From Paraburkholderia antibiotica (lineage in GTDB: Bacteria; Pseudomonadota; Gammaproteobacteria; Burkholderiales; Burkholderiaceae): a stretch of DNA of 64,000 bases. The stretch lies in the NCBI RefSeq assembly GCF_012927125.1, contig NZ_JABBFZ010000006.1, positions 186,001 to 250,000 on the forward strand, written 5' to 3'. Position numbers and translations under genes: made by a program. Under the pieces are notes generated by a model. That model saw only the letters and a list, made by a program, of their open reading frames with translations. It had not been told where the DNA came from and made no database searches. Positions 9,891 to 18,307 of this stretch are shown here, one piece after another; position 1 is the stretch's first letter, and each line of letters opens with the position of its first letter.

Positions 9891-9994
9891 CGATCTTTAT
9901 CCCTGTCGCGGCGGCGGCAGAAAATCGACAAGGAAGGTCTGATGTCACGACCAGAACCCGGCAGACAACCAGCGCGGCCTCTCGCAGTAACCCG

Positions 9995-10027
9995 GCGCGC
10001 CGACTCCCATGTTCGGCGCGCTTTTTT
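9995..10027 (+). terminator. Strong rho-independent terminator with no gene upstream on its strand
   Basis: A perfect 9-bp stem GCGCGCCGA/TCGGCGCGC with a 9-base loop is followed by TTTTTT. It would end a plus-strand transcript, yet the nearest plus-strand gene (porin) stops about 450 bases before. It may mark a small RNA or a lost gene. Confidence 0.75.
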
Positions 10028-10048
10028 ATGCGGACAGGCTGAAAAGCG

Positions 10049-10083
10049 AAAGCCCCGAATCCGTGCGTGGCGATCGGGGCTTT
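10049..10083. terminator. Bidirectional hairpin terminator candidate
   Basis: The 10-bp perfect stem AAAGCCCCGA/TCGGGGCTTT around a 15-base loop has U-rich ends on both strands, so it can act in either direction. On the minus strand it lies beyond the LysE remnant and the operon at 10.7-15.8 kb; on the plus strand it follows the 9995 terminator by 22 bases. Confidence 0.6.
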
Positions 10084-10355
10084 CTGGGTCTCAGCCAAAT
10101 CTGGAGGGATCACTACTGAAACTTGTCTGCGATTCTATCGAGCGACAGCATAACGTGATGTCAACTATTGTCAGCCCACGATCGGTTCGGTCGGTCAACT
10201 TTCTACAAGCCAGCCATTCAATTGCCGTAAAGAGCACCGTCGAGTAACGTGCACTCCAGACTGAGCCGGAACGCATTGAATCAATGGACTGCTCAGTGGG
10301 GATCTTATTAGATCGATTACGCTCCGATGCCCGGTGATATTCAAATGCTGACGCA

Positions 10356-10725
10356 CTACCGAAAAGGAGCCTGTCGCGGCACATGAGCCAGCTTGACACT
10401 AACTGCAACAAACGCAACGGCAAAGCTCCGACGCATCGACCTGAGAATTCTGGGTCGGGAAAGGATTCAATCACCAACACTCGCCGCAAAGACTCCATAT
10501 GCCGCGAATACGACGAACGTCATCGTCATGAAGACGAGCGACCATTCCAGCATGCGAGGCCCGGGCTGGCTTTCGCCGCGATCAATGAATTGCGACAGGA
10601 ACGCAAAGAAGAAGATCGACAACTCTGGGTTGAATCCGGCTACTCCGGACGCGGTCGTGCCGGTATTGAGGAGCACGAGAGGGAAAACGCCGTCAACGCG
10701 CCTTCATTTCAGGTATATGGTCTGG
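10356..10725 (-). pseudogene. LysE/RhtB-family amino-acid exporter remnant (C-terminal half, frameshifted)
   Basis: The minus strand encodes G-F-N-P-E-L-S-I-F-F-F-A-F-L-S-Q-F-I, a clear match to the LysE-family motif around N-P-K-(L/A)-x-I-F-F-L-A-F-L-P-Q-F. Helix-rich sequence continues to a stop at about 10467. In another frame (about 10459 to 10356) the family's C-terminus follows as R-P-R-I-L-R-S-M-R-R-S-F-A-V-A-F. The N-terminal half, about 100 residues, is absent. Intact members are about 205 residues long and export amino acids through the inner membrane; this copy cannot be functional. Confidence 0.7.
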
Positions 10726-10738
10726 AGATCGCGCACAA

Positions 10739-11143
10739 CTAGTTCTTCAGATAATGCGGTTCCAACTGATCGATGTTTTGAGTCCACGGATGAATGTCTG
10801 CAAGGAGGGGATCGGGAAACGGCAAGATGTCCTGAGACTCCGATGGCGTGGAGACCCATTTTTGGCCGTCCCAATGGAAATCCGCCTGTGTTTCAGACGT
10901 GCCCCCCTGGCTAATCACCACTGCGGTACAAGCGATCTGATTCTTGTAGCGAGGATTCAGAGCCGGCTTGCAGGTTCCAAGTGCGACCCGCGCCTGAGCT
11001 TCCGCGATCATTTCAACCTCTGCACGAAGTGCAGCCGTCGCCTCCTTGTTGGTGAACTTTGTCGCCGGCTGGTCGGCATGACATGCCGAAAAAACAACAG
11101 GCATTGCCGCAGAAATTGAGAGCTTCACGAAGAAATTTTTCAT
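10739..11143 (-). CDS. Small putative lipoprotein of unknown function
   Basis: 134 residues. A charged N-terminus (M-K-N-F-F-V-K) and hydrophobic stretch lead to a lipobox-like V-F-S-A-C with Cys at about residue 20, so it is probably a membrane-anchored lipoprotein. The mature part has C-K-P-A-L-N-P-R-Y-K-N-Q-I-A-C-T, two cysteines that could pair, and a W-D-G-Q-K-W-V segment. It follows the TPR-like gene by 37 bases on the same strand and is probably its operon partner. Base composition is clearly lower in GC than the flanking catabolic genes, which hints at transfer. Confidence 0.65.
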   Translation of the reverse strand: MKNFFVKLSISAAMPVVFSACHADQPATKFTNKEATAALRAEVEMIAEAQARVALGTCKPALNPRYKNQIACTAVVISQGGTSETQADFHWDGQKWVSTPSESQDILPFPDPLLADIHPWTQNIDQLEPHYLKN

Positions 11144-11180
11144 AGGTACTTGCCCAGACGCGGTTTATTCGTTGGAGTAT

Positions 11181-13433
11181 TCATTCGCCGTAGCGCACGA
11201 TTGCCTCGTGATTGGTCGCGAGCGAGGCTTCGCGCTGGTTCAGGCACGCGAAGCAGAACGCCTTGCTCACCAGGGCCTTCAGGCACAGGCGCCGCAGTTC
11301 GGGATGAAGCGATTCGACATGCTGCGCCAACACCTGGTCATACTGAGCAATTGCCTCGCGATATTTGTCCTCGTCTCTCAGTGCGTCAGCGTGGTCGAGT
11401 GTCTCGATGATCGCGTCGTGCTGCGCCAGCGTCAGGTCTTCGTACTGTTCGCCATAGTTCACGGCCACACCACGGCCCTGCAACCGGGTCAGACAGGTCA
11501 ACCGGCTCGCCGCGCCCTTCGCGAGGCTGTCGCGCAGCCTCGTGCTGGTGGCATTGGCAAAGCGCGCCATCAGCGCGTCGTAGACCGGCAGCGCGGCGTC
11601 TGGACGGTCCAGCCCGTCCAGAAGCAGATAGGCCTTGTTGAGATACGCACTGGCGACGCACGGTTCGATGGCTGTCTCCGTATCGGCCGCGAAGCGGCTC
11701 AGCAACAGGTCGTAGCTCGCGATGGCTTCATCCGTGTGCGAACGCTCGCGCTGGTGGACCGCAAGGTGATACAGCGCTTCGGCCACCATCGCGCGGATGG
11801 CGCCGTCCGCGTCCGCGTGAAAACGCTGGTCCAGCGCATGCACGGCCTGCGCGTAGGCTTGCTCGGAGGGTTCGAGCGGCGACTGGCCCAATGGCGTGCC
11901 GTCGTGGCTGGGCGGCGTGGCATCGGCGAGGATGTCGATGCGTAGATTCATCGCGCGCGCCACGAGCCAGTGCAGAGACCCGTCGGAGCCGGCGTCCTCC
12001 GATCCGGCGCAATCGTCGGGCAAACCGGCCTCCAACGCCTGCAGCGCTTCATCCGGCCGCGTCATCTGACGCAGCAAATGGCCTCGCTGAATCTGCACGC
12101 GGAGCCGTAGCTCGCGCAACGCTGGATCTATCGTTCCGGACAACTCGGCCGCCGACGGCAGCGCTTCGAGCGCTTGCTCGGGCCGTCCCTGCGCACACAA
12201 GGCCCAGGATTTGAGCAGCAGGGTACGAATCAACTGCGGCGATACGGCTTGCGTGGATCCGGCGCGCCGCAGATGCTGCAACAACCGCTCCGCGCCATCG
12301 AGCGCCTGTCGCGGATTATTCCGTGCCTCGAACCGCTCCAGCATCGAGTCGATCAATACGGCCTGTACCCGCGCGTCGGGATGATCGCGATAACGCGTCC
12401 ATTGCGCATCGGCGACCTCCTCGGCCCGGTACCGATCAGCTTCGTCCGTCACCCTGGACAGCCGGTGCAGCGCGCGCGCCTTGAAACGCAGCGCGACATT
12501 GACGAGCTTGACCACGGACGCATCATGGCTGTCGGCGTGGTTCGCAATCAGCGCATCGCACGCGGCAATCCATGACGCGAGATCCTCTGCGTCATCGCCG
12601 CTTGCATCGGCTGCCATCTGCGCCCGTTCGAGCGTGCCCAGCTGCGCCAACGCGAGCATGTACCGGATTCCCGGATGCGTGCTATGAAGATATTGACCAA
12701 TCAAAGCCTGCTGGTCGGCCCTTGCGTCTTCATCGCGGCCCAACGCTTCGAACAGACGCGAGCGTTCGTGCAGCGACTCGGCCGCCACCTCCTGCAAATC
12801 CGGATCGGCCGTCCCCGCAAAATCGTTGCACAGGGCCGTATAGGCCTTCAGAGCTTCCTCATCGTAGTCGAGTTCAGCGAGCATCCGGCCCTGGTGCAGA
12901 CGAATTCGGCCGACCAGGACGCGCGTCGCCTGCCATGCGTCAGCGCCGAACTGCTCGACCAGTTGCTGCGCGCGACGCACCATGTCCACGCGCGCAAAGA
13001 TCCCGCCCATCGCAGTGCGAATCCTGATCTCTTCCAGCGCCGCAAAAGCCACCCATTCGCGCACCGCGAGCGCCTCGGTATGCTCGAAACGCGCCTGAAC
13101 GGCCTCGGCCGCCGCGAGGGCTGTCATCAATTCGCCTTGCCATGCGAGGGCCTCGACCTTACGGCAGGCGGCCTGAATCAGCCACGGCCATGTGGTCTGC
13201 GGCGTCGCGCCACCCTCGTCGAAATATCGGGTGAACGCGTCGGACTCGGCCAACGCATCGGCATGCCTGCCCAGCGCTCCCAGTGCCTCGATCTTGCGCA
13301 ACCAGGCGGCAGCGAGGTGCTCCTCCAGTTCGACAGACGCGCCGACCACCGCGGGCGCTTCCTGCAACAGGCGAACCTGCAGCGCGTCGGCATCGGCCAA
13401 CGTTTGCTTCGCGTTGTCTTCCGTCAGACGCAT
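11181..13433 (-). CDS. Large TPR-like (tetratricopeptide repeat) cytoplasmic protein, function unknown
   Basis: About 750 residues from the ATG at 13433, chosen because G-G-G-A-G-G-G-G-G-A lies just before it; a start 18 bases upstream is possible. The whole chain is alpha-helical with recurring TPR-like helix pairs, for example A-D-A-L-A-E-S-D-A-F-T-R-Y-F, D-E-E-A-L-K-A-Y-T-A-L, and near the end D-K-Y-R-E-A-I-A-Q-Y-D-Q-V-L and D-E-A-I-A-S-Y-D-L-L-L. No signal peptide or membrane segment is seen. Such proteins scaffold complexes. It lies between a large lipoprotein and a small lipoprotein on the same strand, so a shared envelope-linked role is likely. No known system recognised. Confidence 0.75.
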   Translation of the reverse strand: MRLTEDNAKQTLADADALQVRLLQEAPAVVGASVELEEHLAAAWLRKIEALGALGRHADALAESDAFTRYFDEGGATPQTTWPWLIQAACRKVEALAWQGELMTALAAAEAVQARFEHTEALAVREWVAFAALEEIRIRTAMGGIFARVDMVRRAQQLVEQFGADAWQATRVLVGRIRLHQGRMLAELDYDEEALKAYTALCNDFAGTADPDLQEVAAESLHERSRLFEALGRDEDARADQQALIGQYLHSTHPGIRYMLALAQLGTLERAQMAADASGDDAEDLASWIAACDALIANHADSHDASVVKLVNVALRFKARALHRLSRVTDEADRYRAEEVADAQWTRYRDHPDARVQAVLIDSMLERFEARNNPRQALDGAERLLQHLRRAGSTQAVSPQLIRTLLLKSWALCAQGRPEQALEALPSAAELSGTIDPALRELRLRVQIQRGHLLRQMTRPDEALQALEAGLPDDCAGSEDAGSDGSLHWLVARAMNLRIDILADATPPSHDGTPLGQSPLEPSEQAYAQAVHALDQRFHADADGAIRAMVAEALYHLAVHQRERSHTDEAIASYDLLLSRFAADTETAIEPCVASAYLNKAYLLLDGLDRPDAALPVYDALMARFANATSTRLRDSLAKGAASRLTCLTRLQGRGVAVNYGEQYEDLTLAQHDAIIETLDHADALRDEDKYREAIAQYDQVLAQHVESLHPELRRLCLKALVSKAFCFACLNQREASLATNHEAIVRYGE

Positions 13434-13513
13434 TCCCCCTCCCCTCGACACCGCATTTCGCGTATCAACAATTCAAACTGCCAACGCGCCACGACGCGTC
13501 GTTCGCGATGCAC

Positions 13514-15796
13514 TCACCGCGACGTCGCGTCGAAGTCCGGATGGCCGGGATACGTGCCCCGTGACATCGTCAGAACGCTGGCCGGCACCTGGAAGTCGTC
13601 TGTCTGCGCTGCCGGCGATACGCTCATTACGCCGCGATTCGTAATCAATTGCGTGCCGCTGTCCCGATCTGTTCCGGCTTCCTGGTTATTCGTCCAGTCC
13701 TCGATCCTGCGCTGACTCCAGCCCAGTTGCTCCCGCAAGCGAGTCATCGTCGATTCCTTGAGTTGCCGCTCTGCGGGTGGCAGCACGACATAGGGGATTT
13801 TCATGCCCTGCAAGGCCGTCTCGAGCGCCACGAGCACCGTTTGCGCGCGGCCGTCGACCCGCACGGAATAGCCTTCCCCTTCGGGGTAGATGGACAGCGC
13901 GGACAGGCCGAACAGGTCGACCGGACGACGCAGCAGGTACGTGTCCGGCTGGTGCTCCTGATCGGCTGTGTCGTCAAGAAGCTGCCCGGCTTGCAGCCAG
14001 GTCGGCAACGACGCCGTCAGATATTCTCCATAGGCAGGGGACAACACGGCGTTGCGTATCTGCTCGGAGAAGGCCGTATGGGCCGGCGACGGCAATCGGT
14101 AGACCGCCCACAAATCCCACGCCAATCCCGGATTGGCAATGCCAACTGAAGTCGTGTCCAGCAGAAACACGCCGGCCTTCGTGAAGAGAAGCGAGGCTTT
14201 CTCCTCGAGCCCGCGATCGACCTGTTCGCTACCCAGCATCGCAAAGGCGCCGGCAATCTGCGGTTCAGGCCAGCCCAGTTGATCACGCAGGCGTTGAGCG
14301 AGGGCGGCGCTCTTTTTGAGCTCCGAAGGTTTGGCCCACAGATGAGGCGCATGTCTGGCACTCAGCCATGCGTCCAGCCTGCCCCGCAGCGACGCCATAC
14401 CACTCTCGTCGTCCAGCGAAGGCGTGTCGCTGGTGAATGTCAGCACCAGACTGCCCCCCGGCTCGCCGCCGTTTTCCCTCGTGCTGATACCGATCAGGAC
14501 GTGGGGAACGGGACGATCCGCGTCGCTATGCGAGGCGGTCTTGTCTTCGGCAATCGAAAACGGCGTGAGACGCTGTCCTGTCACGGCGAAGACTTGAGGC
14601 GGCCAAGGCTTGACGGGAATCACCTGCCCGTCGGCACCGCGCGCGGCATCTTTGCCGCCCATCGAATCCTGGAGCTGCCCGGCCAGGGTCAGACTGTCGA
14701 TAGAACCCGCGTCGACGAGCACGGCCTCCACTTCGGTGGCCACCGCCTGAAGCCCTTGCGACGCAGACGCTGCGGCTTGCGCGGCATTGCGAGGCACCAG
14801 CGTCCATTCGCCGTGCGGGTCCTTCTGCCAGTCGAAGGCCGTCGCCAGCCATGCCGGCGTCATCGGATACTGCGCCTGCGTTCTTCTGGTCGCCGCCGTC
14901 AGGCGGGTTTGCAGACTGGCCGGGATCCCGACTTTGCGCGGATGCTCCCCCATCGCATCGGTCACGATCACGGTGCGGGGCGCCGAGTCGTCTGTCGTAA
15001 AACGCGGGCCCGGCGTAATCCAGGCAGCGGCCTGAGCGTCGGGAGAATGACCGATCAGCAGCACACGGTCCCAGTCGTCGATCGCTCTCGCCGTGATCTC
15101 GACCCTCACGGACACATCCGCGCCATCGGCGGAGGCCTCCGTACTTTTTGTCTTCCTTTCGCCGCAAGCGTCGGCGTTTCCCGTCATGCACGCGAGGACA
15201 TCGTGCTCGGGCTGTCGATAGGTCTGAATGTCGAGCGTATCGGTGTTAAGCACCTTGACGTCCTGCACGGTAGACCGGTGCATCGTGCCGCCGCGCTTTT
15301 CCTCAATAGTGTGTGCGCCGGGGAAGATCAGCTCGTTCGTGGACAGGCGCAGGCCTGCGCAGGCATTTTGCTCGCCGATGTCGGCGTCGAGCGGCGGATC
15401 GTACGTTTCCTGCAACACCGTCACCGTCGGCCGCTCGCCGTTCTCCATCGCGAGATCGATCGCCTTGCAGTCGTAGGAGAGCACATAGGCCGCCGGGCCA
15501 TTGTGTACACGGCGCGCGAACGTAAGCAGGAGCGGCGGCGGATGCTCGCCCTGCGCCGCCGGCGGCAGATGCCTAATCGGCGAGCCCCGGTAGAGCATGT
15601 GCATCTCGCGCCCCGTGGATCGATCCTCGGGCTCCTGCGTCTTCAGCGTGAACGGTCCGTCGCTGAAGTTGGCATTGTCGGGAAACCCCGACAGGGTTTC
15701 GACCGGAACCTGTGGCGTCGCCGGCAAGGATGGTTTTTTCGGGTCGCAGCCGGCAACGGTCACAGCCAGCGCGACAACAATCAAGCGTCGGTACAT
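13514..15796 (-). CDS. Large lipoprotein with internal domain duplication, function unknown
   Basis: 760 residues from the internal ATG at 15796; this start puts M-Y-R-R-L ahead of the lipobox L-A-V-T-V-A-G-C at about residue 17. The residue after the Cys is Asp, which in enterobacteria holds lipoproteins in the inner membrane. Two related segments occur: around residues 470-560 (A-P-H-L-W-A-K-P-S-E then R-L-R-D-Q-L-G-W, later K-A-G-V-F-L-L) and around 660-740 (I-P-Y-V-V-L-P-P-A-E then R-L-R-E-Q-L-G-W, later N-R-G-V-M-S-V). The rest resembles nothing I know. It is the first gene of the minus-strand group, 80 bases before the TPR-like gene. Confidence 0.75.
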   Translation of the reverse strand: MYRRLIVVALAVTVAGCDPKKPSLPATPQVPVETLSGFPDNANFSDGPFTLKTQEPEDRSTGREMHMLYRGSPIRHLPPAAQGEHPPPLLLTFARRVHNGPAAYVLSYDCKAIDLAMENGERPTVTVLQETYDPPLDADIGEQNACAGLRLSTNELIFPGAHTIEEKRGGTMHRSTVQDVKVLNTDTLDIQTYRQPEHDVLACMTGNADACGERKTKSTEASADGADVSVRVEITARAIDDWDRVLLIGHSPDAQAAAWITPGPRFTTDDSAPRTVIVTDAMGEHPRKVGIPASLQTRLTAATRRTQAQYPMTPAWLATAFDWQKDPHGEWTLVPRNAAQAAASASQGLQAVATEVEAVLVDAGSIDSLTLAGQLQDSMGGKDAARGADGQVIPVKPWPPQVFAVTGQRLTPFSIAEDKTASHSDADRPVPHVLIGISTRENGGEPGGSLVLTFTSDTPSLDDESGMASLRGRLDAWLSARHAPHLWAKPSELKKSAALAQRLRDQLGWPEPQIAGAFAMLGSEQVDRGLEEKASLLFTKAGVFLLDTTSVGIANPGLAWDLWAVYRLPSPAHTAFSEQIRNAVLSPAYGEYLTASLPTWLQAGQLLDDTADQEHQPDTYLLRRPVDLFGLSALSIYPEGEGYSVRVDGRAQTVLVALETALQGMKIPYVVLPPAERQLKESTMTRLREQLGWSQRRIEDWTNNQEAGTDRDSGTQLITNRGVMSVSPAAQTDDFQVPASVLTMSRGTYPGHPDFDATSR

Positions 15797-16069
15797 GGTG
15801 GCGTTCAACGTATCGTTAGCGCGTCGCATCGGCCGCTACACGGACCACCGCGATAATAGAGGCACAGCGAGTATGGCGGCCTGGAACGCCCGTTGAGCTA
15901 ACCGGTTTCTGGCTGGACTGCTGCGCCGAATGACCCATGGCGTGCGACGCAAAGACGCTGGCGCCCCGCACTTGTCAGGAAGCCGCAGCAACGCCCGTTT
16001 TCCACGACAGACAACGTACCTGTCGACGTCACGTCAGCCGAAATTTCCATCACAATCTGCTTTATCGTT

Positions 16070-16582
16070 TCATTTCGAGGTCGGGACGCTGCAAATCGCA
16101 GCAGACGCGTTGCTACTCTCATGCAGACGGAGTCCGAGAGCGTATGGAACCACAAAAACGCCAAAGAAATTGACAAGGATCGTCATAGCGCACATTCGGA
16201 AACGGGTGCCGAGTTCGGTATCGTTAAGACTGCCTATCAAGTGCAGGTCGATCGGTAGAATTCTTTTGCCATCCTGCCACCTCCCTAATGCGGTTGTATC
16301 GTTGGCTTCCAATGCAATCGGGCCAGGAACAGGGTGCGTTGCCGAAGCAGTGGGTACCGTGGGTGAATCACCGAACGATACTGGCGCTACCGCCTCGCAC
16401 AACTGCATTTTTCCATCGGGCTGGAGTGTTCCATGCAACGGAATGGGAACGCGATGAGCATCCCTCGACTGTCGCTGCTTCGATGCCGCGGTACAGAACC
16501 GGCATATCAAGCTTGCTGCTGCCGGGCGGCAACGATATACCCCGCAAAACCGGCCCCCAGAAACGCGAAAGACACCCCCCAT
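16070..16582 (-). CDS. Hypothetical protein, uncertain
   Basis: A 170-residue frame with mixed base composition, containing G-R-W-Q-D-G-K-R-I-L-P-I-D-L-H-L-I-G and a hydrophobic segment I-L-V-N-F-F-G-V-F-V-V-P-Y-A-L-G-L. An AGGGAGG lies 11 bases before the ATG at 16582. The frame stays open much further upstream only because it runs antisense to the aldo/keto reductase. The first 45 residues are poor in protein character, so the true start or an upstream frameshift is unclear. Nothing recognised. The rest of 15797-16735 has no better candidate apart from the small frame listed separately. Confidence 0.3.
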   Translation of the reverse strand: MGGVFRVSGGRFCGVYRCRPAAASLICRFCTAASKQRQSRDAHRVPIPLHGTLQPDGKMQLCEAVAPVSFGDSPTVPTASATHPVPGPIALEANDTTALGRWQDGKRILPIDLHLIGSLNDTELGTRFRMCAMTILVNFFGVFVVPYALGLRLHESSNASAAICSVPTSK

Positions 16583-16644
16583 CCCCGTAGCAACCTCCCT
16601 TCTCCGCTCCCTGGCACAAACCCGGATATGAGGTTTCTTGCCAC
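16507..16644 (-). CDS. Possible small membrane protein (45 residues), uncertain
   Basis: From a GTG at 16644 this frame reads V-A-R-N-L-I-S-G-F-V-P-G-S-G-E-G and then a convincing hydrophobic segment V-S-F-A-F-L-G-A-G-F-A-G-Y-I-V-A-A-R before a stop. It overlaps the start of the 170-residue frame in another phase. It could be a real small membrane protein, or the displaced N-terminus of that frame after a frameshift. No good ribosome binding site is at the usual distance. Confidence 0.25.
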   Translation of the reverse strand: MARNLISGFVPGSGEGRLLRGWGVSFAFLGAGFAGYIVAARQQQA

Positions 16645-16735
16645 CCCAACGAAAAATCATCGCTCCTGCTGCCGCCCCGCGTGATCGCACAATCAGGCCT
16701 CGATTTCCCCTTGAAACTGGGCAGGAGCAGAAAAG

Positions 16736-17248
16736 ATGGACAAGCAGCTTTATATCGGTGAGGGCTTCGAAGGCCCGGGCGTCAATCTCGCGCACATCAA
16801 CGTGCTGGTCGGACCGCGCAACGGTCCTGCCGGTCAGGCTTTTTCCACGGCATTGGCCACGCCGTCCGCAGGTCACGCGCCGTTCGTGGTGATCGCGAAG
16901 CCCGGCGTGCCGACCAAGCCGCTCACCCTCTACGTGAACAAGGCGCAGATCGACGGCGATTTCCACGGCAATGCCACGTGGGGCGCGTCGCAGGCCGGCA
17001 TCGCGAAGGCCGTCGCTGAATCGCTGGAGAACGGTACGATGCCGCCCGAAGCGGAAAACGACTGGGTCGTCGTGTCGGCGAACTGGGTCAACCCGAAGAC
17101 CGATGATCTCGACGCCGTGTTCGAGAACAACTACCGCGCCTGCAGGAACGCCATCGTCGCCGCCATGCAGGGCCTGCCCCATCGCGAAGACGTGTTCGCC
17201 GCCGCGCGCGACGTCTCGAACCCGTTCTACACGCCGAAGAAAGCCTGA
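16736..17248 (+). CDS. fae: Formaldehyde-activating enzyme homologue (Fae family)
   Basis: 170 residues, the family's usual length. The opening G-E-G-F-E-G-P-G-V-N-L-A-H-I-N-V-L-V-G-P-R carries H20, which aligns with the catalytic histidine of Fae; V-N-K-A-Q-I and W-G-A-S-Q-A-G-I-A are further family blocks. Fae condenses formaldehyde with tetrahydromethanopterin. No other gene of that pathway is in the window, so either the cofactor genes lie elsewhere or this homologue acts on another aldehyde. GGAG sits 8 bases before the ATG. An aldo/keto reductase follows 27 bases later in the same operon. Confidence 0.85.
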   Translation: MDKQLYIGEGFEGPGVNLAHINVLVGPRNGPAGQAFSTALATPSAGHAPFVVIAKPGVPTKPLTLYVNKAQIDGDFHGNATWGASQAGIAKAVAESLENGTMPPEAENDWVVVSANWVNPKTDDLDAVFENNYRACRNAIVAAMQGLPHREDVFAAARDVSNPFYTPKKA

Positions 17249-17275
17249 GCGGCCGCTCGCAAGGAGACACCAACA

Positions 17276-18307
17276 ATGGAATACGTGCGTCTGGGCCAAT
17301 CGGGCCTGAAGGTATCGCGTCTGTGCCTCGGCACCATGAATATGGGCACGCCGCAATGGAAGCCGTGGATTTTCGACAAAGCGCAAAGCGAGCCCATCGT
17401 GCGCCACGCGCTCGACGCAGGCGTCAACTTCATCGACCTCGCCGATTTCTATTCGACCGGCGCGGGTGAGGAAGTCGTCGGCCGCATTCTCAAGCGCCTC
17501 ACGCGCCGCGAGGAAATCATCGTGACGACCAAGGTCGGCTACGACATGGGCGCGTATCAGAACGCGGGCGGTCATTCGCGCAAGCACATCATGGATGGCA
17601 TCGACGGTTCGCTCAAGCGACTCGGCATGGAGTACGTCGACATCTACATGCTGCACTTCTTCGACGTGAACACGCCCGTGGAAGAAACCATGGGCGCGCT
17701 GAACGACATCGTACGGATGGGCAAGGCGCGCTATATCGGCGTATCGACGATGCACACGTGGCAGTTCGCGAAGATCATGCAGGTGTGCGAGCGCAACGGC
17801 TGGCATCGACCCATCAATATGCAGCTCCAGCTCAACGCGGCCTACCGCGAGGAAGAGCGCGAGATGATTCCGTACTGCATCGACCAGGGCGTGGGCGTCT
17901 CCGTGTTCAGCCCGCTCGCCCGCGGTCTGCTCTCGAGCGATCCGCAATCCAATCGCAACCAGACCGACTTCTTCACGGCGCAGATGTACGGCGATACCGC
18001 CTCGCGCGAAATCGCGGCGTCGGTGGCACGCGTGGCGCGTGCGCGCGGCGTGAGCCCCGCCCAGATCGCCCAGGCGTGGGTACTCGCGCGCGAAGGCGTG
18101 TCGAGCATGCTGGTGGGCGCCGATTCGCCCGCGCAATTCGACAGCGCGCTCGCGGCGCTCGGTACGCACCTGAGCGAAGACGAGCTCTACGAGATCGGTC
18201 GCAACTACACGCCGTGCGATCTCATCAACGACTATACGGCCGGCAAACGTGTGCCGCGCGAACCGCGCGCGCCGAAAACCTTCATCGAAGAGGAACGGGC
18301 AGCATGA
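17276..18307 (+). CDS. Aldo/keto reductase
   Basis: 343 residues, a single (beta/alpha)8 barrel. The catalytic tetrad is visible: D54, Y59 (in D-L-A-D-F-Y-S-T-G), K86 (T-T-K-V-G-Y-D) and H127 (Y-M-L-H-F-F). It reduces an aldehyde or ketone with NADPH in the cytoplasm. AAGGAGA lies 9 bases before the ATG. Its stop overlaps the ATG of the aldehyde dehydrogenase (ATGA), so the two enzymes are made together and probably act on the same or successive intermediates. The natural substrate is not evident. Confidence 0.9.
   Translation: MEYVRLGQSGLKVSRLCLGTMNMGTPQWKPWIFDKAQSEPIVRHALDAGVNFIDLADFYSTGAGEEVVGRILKRLTRREEIIVTTKVGYDMGAYQNAGGHSRKHIMDGIDGSLKRLGMEYVDIYMLHFFDVNTPVEETMGALNDIVRMGKARYIGVSTMHTWQFAKIMQVCERNGWHRPINMQLQLNAAYREEEREMIPYCIDQGVGVSVFSPLARGLLSSDPQSNRNQTDFFTAQMYGDTASREIAASVARVARARGVSPAQIAQAWVLAREGVSSMLVGADSPAQFDSALAALGTHLSEDELYEIGRNYTPCDLINDYTAGKRVPREPRAPKTFIEEERAA

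Noticed and set aside
14279..15856. 525-codon plus-strand frame over the large lipoprotein
   Set aside because: Antisense to a gene with a proper lipobox; its composition is rich in Arg, His and Gln as expected for a shadow frame.
16583..18169. Upstream extension of the minus-strand frame that ends at 16070
   Set aside because: It runs antisense through the fae homologue and most of the aldo/keto reductase, both certain.
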